Shown piece after piece: positions 27,601 to 34,703 of a stretch of 64,000 nt of DNA. The DNA lies in NCBI GenBank assembly GCA_001898145.1, contig MKSR01000040.1:186001-250000 (forward strand), written 5' to 3'. A program made the position numbers and the translations under genes. The notes under the pieces are model-generated. The model saw only the letters and a program-made list of their open reading frames with translations. It had not been told where the DNA came from and did not search any database. Origin of the DNA: Dyadobacter sp. 50-39 (GTDB taxonomy: Bacteria > Bacteroidota > Bacteroidia > Cytophagales > Spirosomataceae). How positions within the stretch are numbered: position 1 is the first letter of the stretch; every line of letters starts with the position of its first letter.

Positions 27601-27836
27601 CTTCCGAACAGCTGCGGGCAATGCTTTCGATCCTGGTGGTGGCCATTATCGGTCTGGTGCCAGCAGCCATCTCGTCCGGCATCGGCTCCGACGTACAGCG
27701 GCCGCTTGCGACGGTGATCATCGGCGGGCTTACAAGCACCTTGATCTTCGCACCCGTACTCATTCCGCCACTGTATTTATGGAGTGAAAAAAGGCGTAAA
27801 CCGCAGAAGCCGAAGGAGGTGCTGGAATTGGAATAG
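24690..27836 (+). CDS. Heavy-metal RND efflux pump, CzcA-type (HME family)
   Basis: A 1048-residue inner-membrane RND transporter with 12 helices and two large periplasmic loops. The fourth helix carries DFGIIVDGACVMAE, with the two Asp and the Glu of the proton relay; the DFG...DGA spacing is like CzcA-type (Zn/Co/Cd) pumps rather than CusA (Cu/Ag), where the first residues differ. Other family motifs are AYPDIADTNVIVVAQYPGRA, TFGGPLKQFHI and FLPTLDEGSIF. With the TolC-family and adaptor proteins encoded just upstream it would form a tripartite export complex driven by proton influx. No metal-sensing regulator lies next to the operon. A weak AT-rich hairpin follows. Confidence 0.94.
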   Translation: MIKNLLFFSLRNRWVVIAVSVVLMGAGYWCFTQLKIEAYPDIADTNVIVVAQYPGRAAEEVEQQVTVPIERALQNTPNVLDRRSRTIFGLSVVQLTFKDGTDDYFARQQVTERLASAELPDGVAPELAPLSTAVGEILRYVVEAPSSYSPTQLRDLQDWVIKPALLQVPGIADVTTFGGPLKQFHIITSPEKLVKYGLSMQNVIDAINANNQNTGGNVIARGGQGFAIRGLGAIKNELDIQNIVLKSENGVPVFVRDVATVEITPPPPSGVMGYTITADKVDVSSGVEGIILLRRYENPSEVLKVLKERIADLEASELPEGVHLKPLYDRSFLIDHSLETVAHTLFEGISIVVILLIFFLGSIRSALVVALTIPFSLLFAFILMRLTGIPANLLSLGAIDFGIIVDGACVMAEHLIRKYRTASPEEKQQGIVKITLLSAQEVGREIFFSVTIIILAYMPILLMTRVEGKLFSPMALTLAFAVIGSMLAALTFIPVLISFAYKKALADPDKPMKEHKNFVLDFLTNSYSKALGRFLKNYKTTVLVGFSVVTMLVLFGIKLGTEFLPTLDEGSIFLRGNFPAGITIQENASYAPKIRKIIAKYPQISFVITQTGRNDDGTDPFPANRNEILVGLKDYDLWSHTITKKELVEKIKADLQAQLPAVAFSSGQPIIDQVMEIVTGSAADLAVSVVGDDLNMMRKKAEAIAKIVKATPGADNVNIEQEGPQEQLAININRQAAARFGINVADIQNMIEAAIGGKTISTLYDGTKRYDIVIRFLPKYRNSIDAIKSVQVPSLTGALIPMSQLADIHFIEGQTNIYRYGSKRMVTVRTNIRGRDQGGFVKELQKKLNAQVHVPKGYSIIYGGQYENLERAGKQLAFTIPLTIVMVFLFLFMLFKNLPHTMVTMSCILFALGGGIVALLMRGYYFNVSAGVGFVSIFGISVMAGVLLVSALNRTAQASENDLETRVLEASSEQLRAMLSILVVAIIGLVPAAISSGIGSDVQRPLATVIIGGLTSTLIFAPVLIPPLYLWSEKRRKPQKPKEVLELE

Positions 27837-27851
27837 GGTCGTAAAAATGTA

Positions 27852-27870
27852 TTTTCAGGTAAACTGAAAA
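27852..27870 (+). terminator. Weak AT-rich hairpin after the efflux operon
   Basis: TTTTCAG (27852-27858) pairs with CTGAAAA (27864-27870) around GTAAA. It lacks a G+C-rich stem, so termination here is uncertain. Confidence 0.3.
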
Positions 27871-27926
27871 CAAAAACACCGCTATGCAAAGCCTTAGTGA
27901 CAGAAGAATGATATGAGATTTTGGAG

Positions 27927-27957
27927 TTGGAACGGGCAAGTAAATGGCGTATTTTTG
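27927..27957 (+). promoter_or_regulatory. Bacteroidota-type promoter of the DUF5618 gene
   Basis: TTG at 27927-27929 is followed after 20 bases by TATTTTTG at 27950-27957, a full match to TAnnTTTG at the usual spacing. Transcription would start near 27963, about 25 bases before the ATG. Confidence 0.6.
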
Positions 27958-27988
27958 AAACAGGTAAAACAATCTAAAAGCACAGACT

Positions 27989-28375
27989 ATGACACATGAA
28001 AACCCTGTTCTGGAAGCGAAGCGCTACTTGGAAAATGCTCGGACGATCTTGAGAGAAAAGGCGGTAAAAGAAGACGAACGCTACACAGATCCAAAATATG
28101 TGAAATTAGCGGGCCACGCCGCTTATACGGGTGTGCTCGTAGCACTTGACGGCCTCTTTAATATTGGAAAGAAAGGTCGGAAGGACGTAAATTGGTATCA
28201 GGAGCAGTTGGCGTCAATCGACAGAAAAGTCCTGGCTAATTTCGTAAGCGCGTACCAATTACTGCACCTTTCTATGAGCTATGATGGTAATCAAGAAACT
28301 AAAACAGCTCAGCTAGGCCTCAAACGCGCTGACGAAATCATCCAGTGGGTGGAGCAAAGAACCGCCACCTGCTAA
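27989..28375 (+). CDS. DUF5618 family protein (HEPN-like helical)
   Basis: A 128-residue soluble, mostly helical protein. The pattern LEAKRYLENARTILREKA, YTDPKYVKLAGHAAYTGVLVALDGLF and SAYQLLHLSMSYDGNQETKT matches the DUF5618 family of Bacteroidota, which resembles HEPN helical bundles. HEPN proteins are often toxins, ribonucleases or their partners, but no Rx4-6H catalytic motif is obvious here and no nucleotidyltransferase partner is adjacent. It is a stand-alone gene with its own promoter and a strong terminator. Its G+C is visibly lower than that of the flanking efflux operon, which may mean transfer. Confidence 0.75.
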   Translation: MTHENPVLEAKRYLENARTILREKAVKEDERYTDPKYVKLAGHAAYTGVLVALDGLFNIGKKGRKDVNWYQEQLASIDRKVLANFVSAYQLLHLSMSYDGNQETKTAQLGLKRADEIIQWVEQRTATC

Positions 28376-28415
28376 ATTTAGACACCAGATCGATCATTAG
28401 TACAACCCAATACGA

Positions 28416-28454
28416 CAGCGCCGTGCCAAAATAACTGGCACGGCGCTGTTTTTT
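28416..28454 (+). terminator. Perfect hairpin terminator after the DUF5618 gene
   Basis: CAGCGCCGTGCCA (28416-28428) pairs perfectly with TGGCACGGCGCTG (28436-28448) around a 7-base loop, followed by a run of six or seven T. Confidence 0.92.
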
Positions 28455-28584
28455 ATACACTCGGTATTTCAGCCTAATAATAATTATCCAATGGATAAAA
28501 TGGCCGTTTTTAGCTAAATTTCCTAAGCCTTATATCCTTGACGGGCAACGGCATACTCAACTATACACTTTAAACTATCCTTCG

Positions 28585-29220
28585 ATGAAGCAAAAACTCT
28601 ACATCCTTTCTCTATTACTCCTGACCGGTCATGCCATTGCCGCTCAAAGCCGGAGTTCCATTGCAGGAGAATACCATTTGCAGGGCGTTATGGAAACCGC
28701 ATCCGCTATCCTTCTCAAACCCGACAGCACTTTCGAACTATACTTCTCCTACGGCGCTATGGACCGCCAGGGGCATGGGAAATGGGCGTTTCAGGATGGA
28801 AAAGTCGTGCTGAACAGCCGCCCGAGACCCGAGCGGGATTTTGCGCTCGTGACGAGTAAGGTCGTATCCGACGATTTCACCACGGTCAAGATCGTAGACA
28901 GCAATGCGCAGGTACTGCCGTTTTTCGAGGCGATGATTAAAACACCCGGTGGTGAAAAATATGGCAAAATGAATCAGGAAGGCATTTTTCAGATTCCTAA
29001 AACCAAAATATCAGCCATCGACCTGTTCTTCACACTGGCGCCTGAGCGTTACACCTCATTTCCGGTGGAATCTGACGACAACTATTTTGAATTCCGCATA
29101 GAGCCATGGATCATTGAGATTTTCGTAGAAAACATCACCCTTCGCCCTGAAAAGGACGGCCTGAAAGGCGAACATCCGCTGCTGAAAGGTGATGCATTTT
29201 CCTACCAGAAAATGAAGTGA
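28585..29220 (+). CDS. Secreted protein of unknown function
   Basis: A 211-residue protein with a clear signal peptide (MKQKLYILSLLLLTGHAIAA, cleavage near residue 20). The mature part is beta-rich: AGEYHLQGVMETASAILLKP, then a strand pair FELYFSYGAMDRQGHGKWAF resembling the opening of lipocalin-like or META-like periplasmic barrels, and VVLNSRPRPERDF. I do not recognise a named family and no catalytic motif stands out. It converges directly with the next gene: its TGA ends at 29220 and the opposing stop begins at 29221. Confidence 0.75.
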   Translation: MKQKLYILSLLLLTGHAIAAQSRSSIAGEYHLQGVMETASAILLKPDSTFELYFSYGAMDRQGHGKWAFQDGKVVLNSRPRPERDFALVTSKVVSDDFTTVKIVDSNAQVLPFFEAMIKTPGGEKYGKMNQEGIFQIPKTKISAIDLFFTLAPERYTSFPVESDDNYFEFRIEPWIIEIFVENITLRPEKDGLKGEHPLLKGDAFSYQKMK

Positions 29221-29904
29221 TCAGACGTACTGCCGGTCGCCGACCAGATTGATATCCTTTACTTCAAGAATGTGTTTATCATAGCCGTACCGGGTGATAT
29301 TGATCATCGCCCGGCCCACCTGTGTGAGCGTCGACGCGCTGTTGGGAAAAATCGCTTTCAGGACCGGATACATCCAGCCAATGTATTTGTACAGGCTCAG
29401 CAGATTTTGCTGACCTTCGGTCGCCCTCATGAAGCCAGGCCGGAATGCAAATACCTGATCAAAAGGAAGTTTCCGCAAATCGTTCTCGGTTTTACCTTTC
29501 ACCCTGGCCCACATGCTGCTGCCCTTTTCGGTACTGTCGGTGCCTGCGCCGGAAACATAACAGAACGTCATTTCCGGGTTCTGACGGCTCAGTACTTCGG
29601 CCACATGCAGCGTGAGGTCGTAGGTAACACGCCGGTATTCGGGTTCCTTCATGCCTATCGACGATACGCCGAGGCAAAAGTAGCAGGCGTTATATCCCTT
29701 CAATCGGTCTTCGATCGGCACAATATTGTAAAAATCCTGGTGGACGATCTCTTGAAGCTTGGGGTGGGTTCTTCCCAGCGGACGCCGGTTGATAATGAGT
29801 ACCGACTCGACTTCCGGATTATCCAGGCATTCGAGCAGTACTCCCTCTCCTACCATGCCTGTCGCCCCGGTTATGATCGCCCTTATTTTTCCTTCAACGG
29901 CCAT
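29221..29904 (-). CDS. NAD(P)-binding atypical SDR / epimerase-like protein
   Basis: A 227-residue Rossmann protein: the glycine motif ITGATGMVGEGVLLECLDN near residue 10 and INRRPLGRTHPKLQEI are typical of atypical short-chain dehydrogenases (NmrA/HTATIP2-like). CYFCLGVSSIGM and YVSGAGTDSTEKG follow at the active-site strands. The catalytic Tyr-x3-Lys of classical SDRs is not evident; atypical members often serve as redox sensors or act on unknown substrates. It is the last gene of an apparent AraC - SDR - SDR group on the minus strand, 59 bases after the classical SDR gene. Confidence 0.8.
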   Translation of the reverse strand: MAVEGKIRAIITGATGMVGEGVLLECLDNPEVESVLIINRRPLGRTHPKLQEIVHQDFYNIVPIEDRLKGYNACYFCLGVSSIGMKEPEYRRVTYDLTLHVAEVLSRQNPEMTFCYVSGAGTDSTEKGSSMWARVKGKTENDLRKLPFDQVFAFRPGFMRATEGQQNLLSLYKYIGWMYPVLKAIFPNSASTLTQVGRAMINITRYGYDKHILEVKDINLVGDRQYV

Positions 29905-29963
29905 AGTTTGTTTGTGTTTTGAAATGCTGATAATGCCGCAAGATAAGGATAATTAAAAGTCAC

Positions 29964-30809
29964 TCAGGCGTCGAAATCCGTGGAAACGGACACTGACTTC
30001 CAGCTTTCCAGTTCCGCTGTAAAGGATGCGATCTTCGAGTGCGCCATACCGAAAGCGTCCGTGCCCAATATCAGGTGCAGCGGAGGATTTTGTTCGCCGG
30101 CGATACGGATCATCGCGTCGGCCGCTTTTTCCGGGTCGCCAGGCTGCTGGCCGTTTATCTGCTGCTGGTGCAACGCTTCGGTCTCGCGCACGTTTTGGTA
30201 GTCTGCGATGCCGTTTTTAGGCGTAGCAAACGACCCGGCGGCCAGAAAATCGGTCCGGAAATAGCCGGGCTCCACGATCGTCACTTTCACGCCAAAATCC
30301 GCCACTTCGGCAGCCAGCGCTTCGGAAAGGCCATTGACCGCAAATTTCGTAGCACAATAGATCCCGAAACCCGGAAATGTGCCCGTAATGCCAGCGATCG
30401 ATGAAATGTTGAGGATATGCCCGGAGCCTTGTGCACGCAAATGCGGCAGCACGGCGCGGATCACATTTAATGTGCCGAATACATTGACATCAAAATTCCC
30501 CCGCGACTCTGCATCGGAAAGTTCTTCGAGACTCCCTGCAAGGCCGTATCCAGCGTTGTTAACGACCACGTCCAAACGACCGAAGGCCGCCAGCGTATCG
30601 GCCACCGCCTTGCCTACGCTCTGCTCGTCCGTCAACGACATGCTTAGCGGCAAAAAGTTAGCAGAACTGCTCCCTACCGCGGTTTTCAATTCTTCGATTG
30701 AGCGTGATGTGGCGGCTACTGCGAAGCCATTTGCCAGCAATTTTTGCACGAGTGCCAGTCCCAGCCCTTTGGAGGCGCCGGTAACAAACCATACTTTTCT
30801 GTTTTCCAT
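29964..30809 (-). CDS. Classical short-chain dehydrogenase/reductase
   Basis: A 281-residue oxidoreductase with the NAD(P) motif VTGASKGLGLALVQKLL (TGxxxGxG) near residue 10, NNAGYG near 85, the catalytic Ser in ILNISSIAG near 138 and Tyr/Lys in YCATKFAVNGL near 155-159. The Arg after the second strand (ATSRS) suggests NADP(H). Substrate unknown. It is probably the target of the AraC-type regulator encoded upstream; that gene ends 87 bases before this start, with a separate -7 element in between. Confidence 0.92.
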   Translation of the reverse strand: MENRKVWFVTGASKGLGLALVQKLLANGFAVAATSRSIEELKTAVGSSSANFLPLSMSLTDEQSVGKAVADTLAAFGRLDVVVNNAGYGLAGSLEELSDAESRGNFDVNVFGTLNVIRAVLPHLRAQGSGHILNISSIAGITGTFPGFGIYCATKFAVNGLSEALAAEVADFGVKVTIVEPGYFRTDFLAAGSFATPKNGIADYQNVRETEALHQQQINGQQPGDPEKAADAMIRIAGEQNPPLHLILGTDAFGMAHSKIASFTAELESWKSVSVSTDFDA

Positions 30810-30836
30810 TGTTCTTTGTGAGTTGATTTAACAATA

Positions 30837-30844
30837 CAAAGGTA
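30837..30844 (-). promoter_or_regulatory. -7 element before the SDR gene
   Basis: On the minus strand this reads TACCTTTG, a full TAnnTTTG match; transcription would start near 30830, about 20 bases before the SDR start. The same eight bases occur at the same distance before the hydrolase gene at 33852-33859. Confidence 0.5.
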
Positions 30845-30896
30845 AAATGGCCGCTTTGCCAGGGCATTGCGCAGTTCAAACAGATACTTGCAAAAA

Positions 30897-31799
30897 TCAA
30901 ACAACCCGGAATGCAGACGGCGTCTGACTCGTCTGTTTCTTGAAAAAGTTGTTGAAATGCGATGGCTCTTCGAACCCCAGGCAATAGCTGATCTCGGAAA
31001 TATTCCAGTTGGTATGCCGTAAAAGAGCCTTTGCTTCGGAAGTAATGCGTTCCGCTATATGGGTAGTGGTCGTTTTACCCGTCGTTTCGCGAATGGCCCT
31101 GTTAAGATGATTGACGTGTACGGAGAGGTGTTGGGCAAAATCGGTGGCGGAACGTAATGCGAACCGCTGCGACGGCTCCTCGATCGGAAACTGGCGTTCG
31201 AGTAATTCCGTAAACACAGCCGTAATCCGCGAATTCGCGTTAGGATGCTGGTACAAGGCCTCGCTTGGCTGCATTTTAAGCGCGTAATGCACCACTTCCA
31301 TCACATAGTTGCGCAGCAGGTCGTACTTAAATGGATAGTCGGACACGATTTCTTCCAGCATCTTTTCAAAAATCTGGCTCACATGCGCATCCTGTGCGTC
31401 GTTGAGAATATAGGAGGGCTTTCCGCCTACGGCAAACATGGGTAAATCCCCCACATTGCCCCGCAGTTTCTCAAAGAAAAACCCCTCTTTGAAAATGCAG
31501 AAATACCCGGTCACCGAGTCACAGGCAGCCTCCCAGGTGTAAGGCACTGTGGGGTTGAAGAACATTAACGCCGTTCCGTCCAGTTCGAGGCTCTTATCGG
31601 CATAATGATAGACATTCTTGCCGCGAATTAATGCGATTTTGTAAAAGTCCCTGCGGCTGTACCGCACAGGGACCGGATTTGTCACGTAGTTTTCACCCAT
31701 CGAAAACACATTGAAATGCCCGATGTCCTGTTGCAAATTATCCGGTAGCCAGTTGAACTTGTGCTGATAGAATTCTTCGAGTGATTCCAATTTTTCCAT
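30897..31799 (-). CDS. AraC family transcriptional regulator
   Basis: A 300-residue protein with an N-terminal cupin-like ligand domain (about 1-190) and a C-terminal pair of helix-turn-helix units (about 200-298): LSVHVNHLNRAIRETTGKTT and NISEISYCLGFEEPSHFNNF followed by FKKQTSQTPSAFR, the canonical AraC second helix. It precedes two dehydrogenase genes on the same strand and probably controls them. CAAAGTTA at 31804-31811 (TAACTTTG on the coding strand) lies only five bases before the start, which would give a very short or absent leader if it is the -7 element. Confidence 0.93.
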   Translation of the reverse strand: MEKLESLEEFYQHKFNWLPDNLQQDIGHFNVFSMGENYVTNPVPVRYSRRDFYKIALIRGKNVYHYADKSLELDGTALMFFNPTVPYTWEAACDSVTGYFCIFKEGFFFEKLRGNVGDLPMFAVGGKPSYILNDAQDAHVSQIFEKMLEEIVSDYPFKYDLLRNYVMEVVHYALKMQPSEALYQHPNANSRITAVFTELLERQFPIEEPSQRFALRSATDFAQHLSVHVNHLNRAIRETTGKTTTTHIAERITSEAKALLRHTNWNISEISYCLGFEEPSHFNNFFKKQTSQTPSAFRVV

Positions 31800-32002
31800 G
31801 CAACAAAGTTACGAAAATCAAATAGAAAAAAACATGATAGATTTGCCTCGCACGAAGGAAGGCTTGGGCAAATCGCGGCCGGCGCTCCGATTAATTCCCA
31901 GGCAGCCGGTTTGTAAAACAGTACTTTTCTCTAAATTTAGCATTTTGAACCATGCGTCCGGCTTAATTCACACACCAACATTATTCATACACCTATTCTT
32001 CA

Positions 32003-32977
32003 ATGAAATCTTTCAGTCCCCTGCTTACCGAGCATCTTGAAAACGGCACACTGGTTTGTCCTTTATGTTTGTCCCCTTTAAAAATCGCTGACGAAAGCAT
32101 CTACTGCACCAATGGAACGTGCCTGCATTCGACCACCGAAATACCTTTGATACAGAAGAAGATACCGGTACTAGTCAACTTCGAAGAATCCATACTGAGC
32201 AAAGACGCGCTGCTCGCGACCGGAGGGGAAAGCCTCATCCCCCGCAGCGGTAATAAATACGATACGATCAAGCGGATTTTCTGGGGAAGTGACGGTAAAA
32301 CGAAGCGTAACCTGGCACAATTCCTTGCCAGCGTTCCCAAAAACCCCGGCAAGAAATCCACCGTGCTGATCATCGGCGGAGGCGCGGTCGGGAATGGCGC
32401 CGCGGGCATGTACGATGCCACGGACATCCATATACTTTCCTTCGACATTTACGCTTCCTCCAATACGGATTTCATCGCCGACGGCCACTCGCTTCCGATT
32501 GCCGACAATAGCATTGACGGTATCTGGATCCAGGCGGTTCTCGAACACGTGATGTATCCGCAGCGCGTGGTGGCAGAAATCCACCGCGTACTCAAACCGG
32601 GCGGCGTTGTGTATGCCGAAACACCGTTTCAGCAGCATGTGCACGAAGGCCCCTACGACTTCACCCGCTTCACGGAAAGCGGCCACCGCCTGCTTTTCAA
32701 AGATTTTAAATTACTGGACTCCGGTTTCCTGACCGGTATTGGGACTGTTCTTCTCTGGAATGTGCGTTACGCGGCCTGGGGACTTACCAGGAGCAAAAAA
32801 GCCGCTATTGTGATCGCCATGGCGTTTGGCTGGATCCGGTTTTTCGACCACCTCGTGCCGGATGCGTTTAATGTAGATACGGCGAGCGGGGTATATTTCC
32901 TGGGCAAAAAGGACCCGAACCACCGGTTCACCGACAAGGATATTGTTACGCATTACAAGGGTTTCCAGCGGAAGTGA
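32003..32977 (+). CDS. SAM-dependent methyltransferase with N-terminal zinc-ribbon-like segment
   Basis: A 324-residue protein. Residues 19-40 hold CPLCLSPL and YCTNGTC, a four-cysteine ribbon like the Trm112-like start of many class I methyltransferases. The Rossmann core follows: VLIIGGGAVGNGA (motif I), ILSFDIYASSNTDFIADGH, LPIADNSIDGIWIQAVLEHV (motif II) and VLKPGGVVYAETPFQQHVHEG. The late FDHLVPDAF segment suits sugar or lipid methylation. The substrate is unknown. It stands alone, divergent from the araC gene. Confidence 0.88.
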   Translation: MKSFSPLLTEHLENGTLVCPLCLSPLKIADESIYCTNGTCLHSTTEIPLIQKKIPVLVNFEESILSKDALLATGGESLIPRSGNKYDTIKRIFWGSDGKTKRNLAQFLASVPKNPGKKSTVLIIGGGAVGNGAAGMYDATDIHILSFDIYASSNTDFIADGHSLPIADNSIDGIWIQAVLEHVMYPQRVVAEIHRVLKPGGVVYAETPFQQHVHEGPYDFTRFTESGHRLLFKDFKLLDSGFLTGIGTVLLWNVRYAAWGLTRSKKAAIVIAMAFGWIRFFDHLVPDAFNVDTASGVYFLGKKDPNHRFTDKDIVTHYKGFQRK

Positions 32978-32984
32978 TTTTTGG

Positions 32985-33018
32985 CCGCCGACCATAGCAG
33001 ATCGTCTATGCTCGGCGG
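32985..33018 (+). terminator. Hairpin after the methyltransferase gene
   Basis: CCGCCGA (32985-32991) pairs with TCGGCGG (33012-33018), with an inner ATAG/CTAT pairing. A second small hairpin, TGACAG/CTGTCA, follows at 33020-33040. No long T run is present. Confidence 0.45.
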
Positions 33019-33152
33019 TTGACAGTTTCGATAGCTGTCAGTCAGCTTTTCCCGCCTGGTTTTTCTCGCCATTTTTATGTTGTGTAGAATATAAAGCTAG
33101 CGAATCAATATCCATGACACAACCCAAAACAGGCCAAATTAAATACCAATTA

Positions 33153-33824
33153 TCAGGCGGCGTTGGTCTCGATCTCCGAGCGGTTCCGGTCCGTCAGGTG
33201 CGCCAGCCCCAACACGATTGCTTGCAGAACGACGAAGGAGCCCAGCAATGCGGGGATGGAATCCTCCGGCGGCGGGCCGAACATGTTGAAAATTTCGGCG
33301 ATCACGAAAAAGGTAATCAATGCAAACAGGCCCCACTTGCCTTTGGCATTAATGGCACGGGTGTTACGCACGTAGATCCAAACACCGGCAATGAAGATAA
33401 TGGACTCGGTGACAATCGTCAGCGGCAGGGAATTCCACATGCCCATTCCGAACTTTTCGCCGCCGAATGGCGTCAGCGGCAGGTCCGGGACGTGGACGAT
33501 CAGGTCCAGAAACCAGTGGCTCAGAACGGCCAGGCCTACCATCAAAGCGCTGCGGAGGTCTTTTTGAAATACCCAATAGATCCCTCCGCAAATAAGCCCC
33601 CACACGACACCCATCACGAGACTGTGTGTATACGGATAATGCACGAATTCGAACGGGGTAACTTCGGTGAAACCGGGCTGGATCCTCACCTGCTCCACAT
33701 CCAGCAAAAGCAGGAACGGCCAGAGAATGTCGACGAACTCTACCGCGACAAAAAGCGTCAGGAGCGAAACTTTGGGAGCTACTTTCTTCGCTCCGAATGC
33801 TAAACCATAATGACCTAAAAACAT
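33153..33824 (-). CDS. Multi-pass membrane protein similar to membrane-bound metal-dependent hydrolases (DUF457/YdjM-like)
   Basis: A 223-residue protein with about six membrane segments. HYGLAFGAKKV at the start, HYPYTHSLVMGVVWGLI and SHWFLDLIVHVPDLP place conserved His and Asp residues at helix ends, as in the membrane-bound metal-dependent hydrolase (LexA-regulated YdjM-like) family. Catalysis in this family is not well established. The region before its start has a full -7 element (33852-33859) and an FNR-type box (33882-33895) placed near -41.5, so it is probably activated by the Crp/Fnr protein encoded just upstream. Confidence 0.75.
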   Translation of the reverse strand: MFLGHYGLAFGAKKVAPKVSLLTLFVAVEFVDILWPFLLLLDVEQVRIQPGFTEVTPFEFVHYPYTHSLVMGVVWGLICGGIYWVFQKDLRSALMVGLAVLSHWFLDLIVHVPDLPLTPFGGEKFGMGMWNSLPLTIVTESIIFIAGVWIYVRNTRAINAKGKWGLFALITFFVIAEIFNMFGPPPEDSIPALLGSFVVLQAIVLGLAHLTDRNRSEIETNAA

Positions 33825-33851
33825 AACACAAGTGGTTGATTAATGACCCTG

Positions 33852-33859
33852 CAAAGGTA
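33852..33859 (-). promoter_or_regulatory. -7 element before the membrane hydrolase gene
   Basis: Minus strand TACCTTTG, a full TAnnTTTG match; the expected start of transcription is near 33846-33848, about 22 bases before the ATG. Confidence 0.55.
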
Positions 33860-33881
33860 TCCGGGCCATTTTCGAACACAC

Positions 33882-33895
33882 TTGACCTAGATCAA
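33882..33895 (-). promoter_or_regulatory. FNR/Crp-type operator between the Crp/Fnr gene and the hydrolase gene
   Basis: TTGACCTAGATCAA matches the FNR-type consensus TTGAT-N4-ATCAA at nine of ten informative bases. Its centre (33888.5) is about 41-42 bases upstream of the predicted hydrolase transcription start, the classic position for activation. It lies five bases from the stop of the Crp/Fnr gene. Confidence 0.6.
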
Positions 33896-33899
33896 GAAA

Positions 33900-34472
33900 T
33901 CAATTGAGCTGCTTGCGGCGAATCCGGCTGATGGTTTCGGGCGTCATCCCAAGCATGGAGGCGATGTACTGCAACGGTACCTGGGTGAAAATATCCCGGT
34001 GACTTTCAAAAAGCAGGTTATAGCGCTGCTCCGCAGTCATGGAAAGAAAGGAAAATACGCGGTCTTCCAGCGTGGTGAAGCAATGCGCGATGAACAGCTT
34101 CTCGGTCACCGGCCATTTCGGAACGTAGTCGCCCAGCCGGTCGTAGTCCTCTTTTTGAATGGTGTAAACCACGGTATCGGCCATCGCCTGAATGTTCCAG
34201 CGTGCAGGGCTGGCGAACACAAGGCTTGCCAGATCGGTCACAAAATAGCCCTGCGTGCAGATCCACTGTGTTACTTCCCTGTCTTCCAGGTCGACATAAA
34301 TGCGCAGCAAGCCCGATTTGATAAAGCTTAGCTTATTACAAAATTTCCCTGTTTTGAGGTAGTAATCGCCTTTTTTCAGAATTTCGGGTTTGAAAAACGA
34401 AGCAACTCTGGCCAGGTCGGCCTGGTCGAATTCAAAGTAGGTTTGCAGGTAATTTTCAAGATCTGTCATCAT
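33900..34472 (-). CDS. Crp/Fnr family transcriptional regulator
   Basis: A 190-residue regulator: a cupin-like effector domain (about 20-130; ILKKGDYYLKTGKFCNKLSF and IKSGLLRIYV) and a C-terminal winged helix (about 140-190). The recognition helix MTPETISRIRRKQ has Glu-x2-Ser-Arg in the place where FNR uses the same residues to read TTGAT half sites. No cysteine cluster for an iron-sulfur centre and no cAMP cassette (FGE...PRxA) are visible, so the signal is unknown. An FNR-like box lies just beyond its stop, before the membrane hydrolase gene, which suggests direct control of that gene. Confidence 0.92.
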   Translation of the reverse strand: MMTDLENYLQTYFEFDQADLARVASFFKPEILKKGDYYLKTGKFCNKLSFIKSGLLRIYVDLEDREVTQWICTQGYFVTDLASLVFASPARWNIQAMADTVVYTIQKEDYDRLGDYVPKWPVTEKLFIAHCFTTLEDRVFSFLSMTAEQRYNLLFESHRDIFTQVPLQYIASMLGMTPETISRIRRKQLN

Positions 34473-34620
34473 GCGCTGAAATCAGTCGTAAATGTAACAA
34501 AGAACCGTCGCCATGCACGGCCGTTATCGCACAAAAGTGTCCGCAAGCGAACGGGCTGCCATTTCATTAAAAACACAAAACACTGTAAAACAACATATTA
34601 ATAGTTTGGCATATATTTTA

Positions 34621-34646
34621 TACAATGTACTATGCAATACAATGTA
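34621..34646 (+). promoter_or_regulatory. Twin TACAATGTA palindromes upstream of the ABC permease
   Basis: TACAATGTA occurs at 34621-34629 and 34638-34646, centre to centre 17 bases. Each is a 4-1-4 palindrome (TACA/TGTA), and both sit in a 10-11 base direct repeat ATACAATGTAC. The arrangement looks like a two-dimer operator, for example of a PadR or GntR type, 60-80 bases before the permease gene. The rest of the spacer 34473-34703 is AT-rich and holds no gene. Confidence 0.4.
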
Positions 34647-34703
34647 CCGTCTATTAGCCATGAAAATTGAATTTTTGATCAACCCCTACTCAGCTCCATT
34701 CCT

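Noticed and set aside
27912-27998. 28-codon open frame ahead of the DUF5618 gene
   Set aside because: It overlaps the promoter and the start of the next gene and has no support as a protein.
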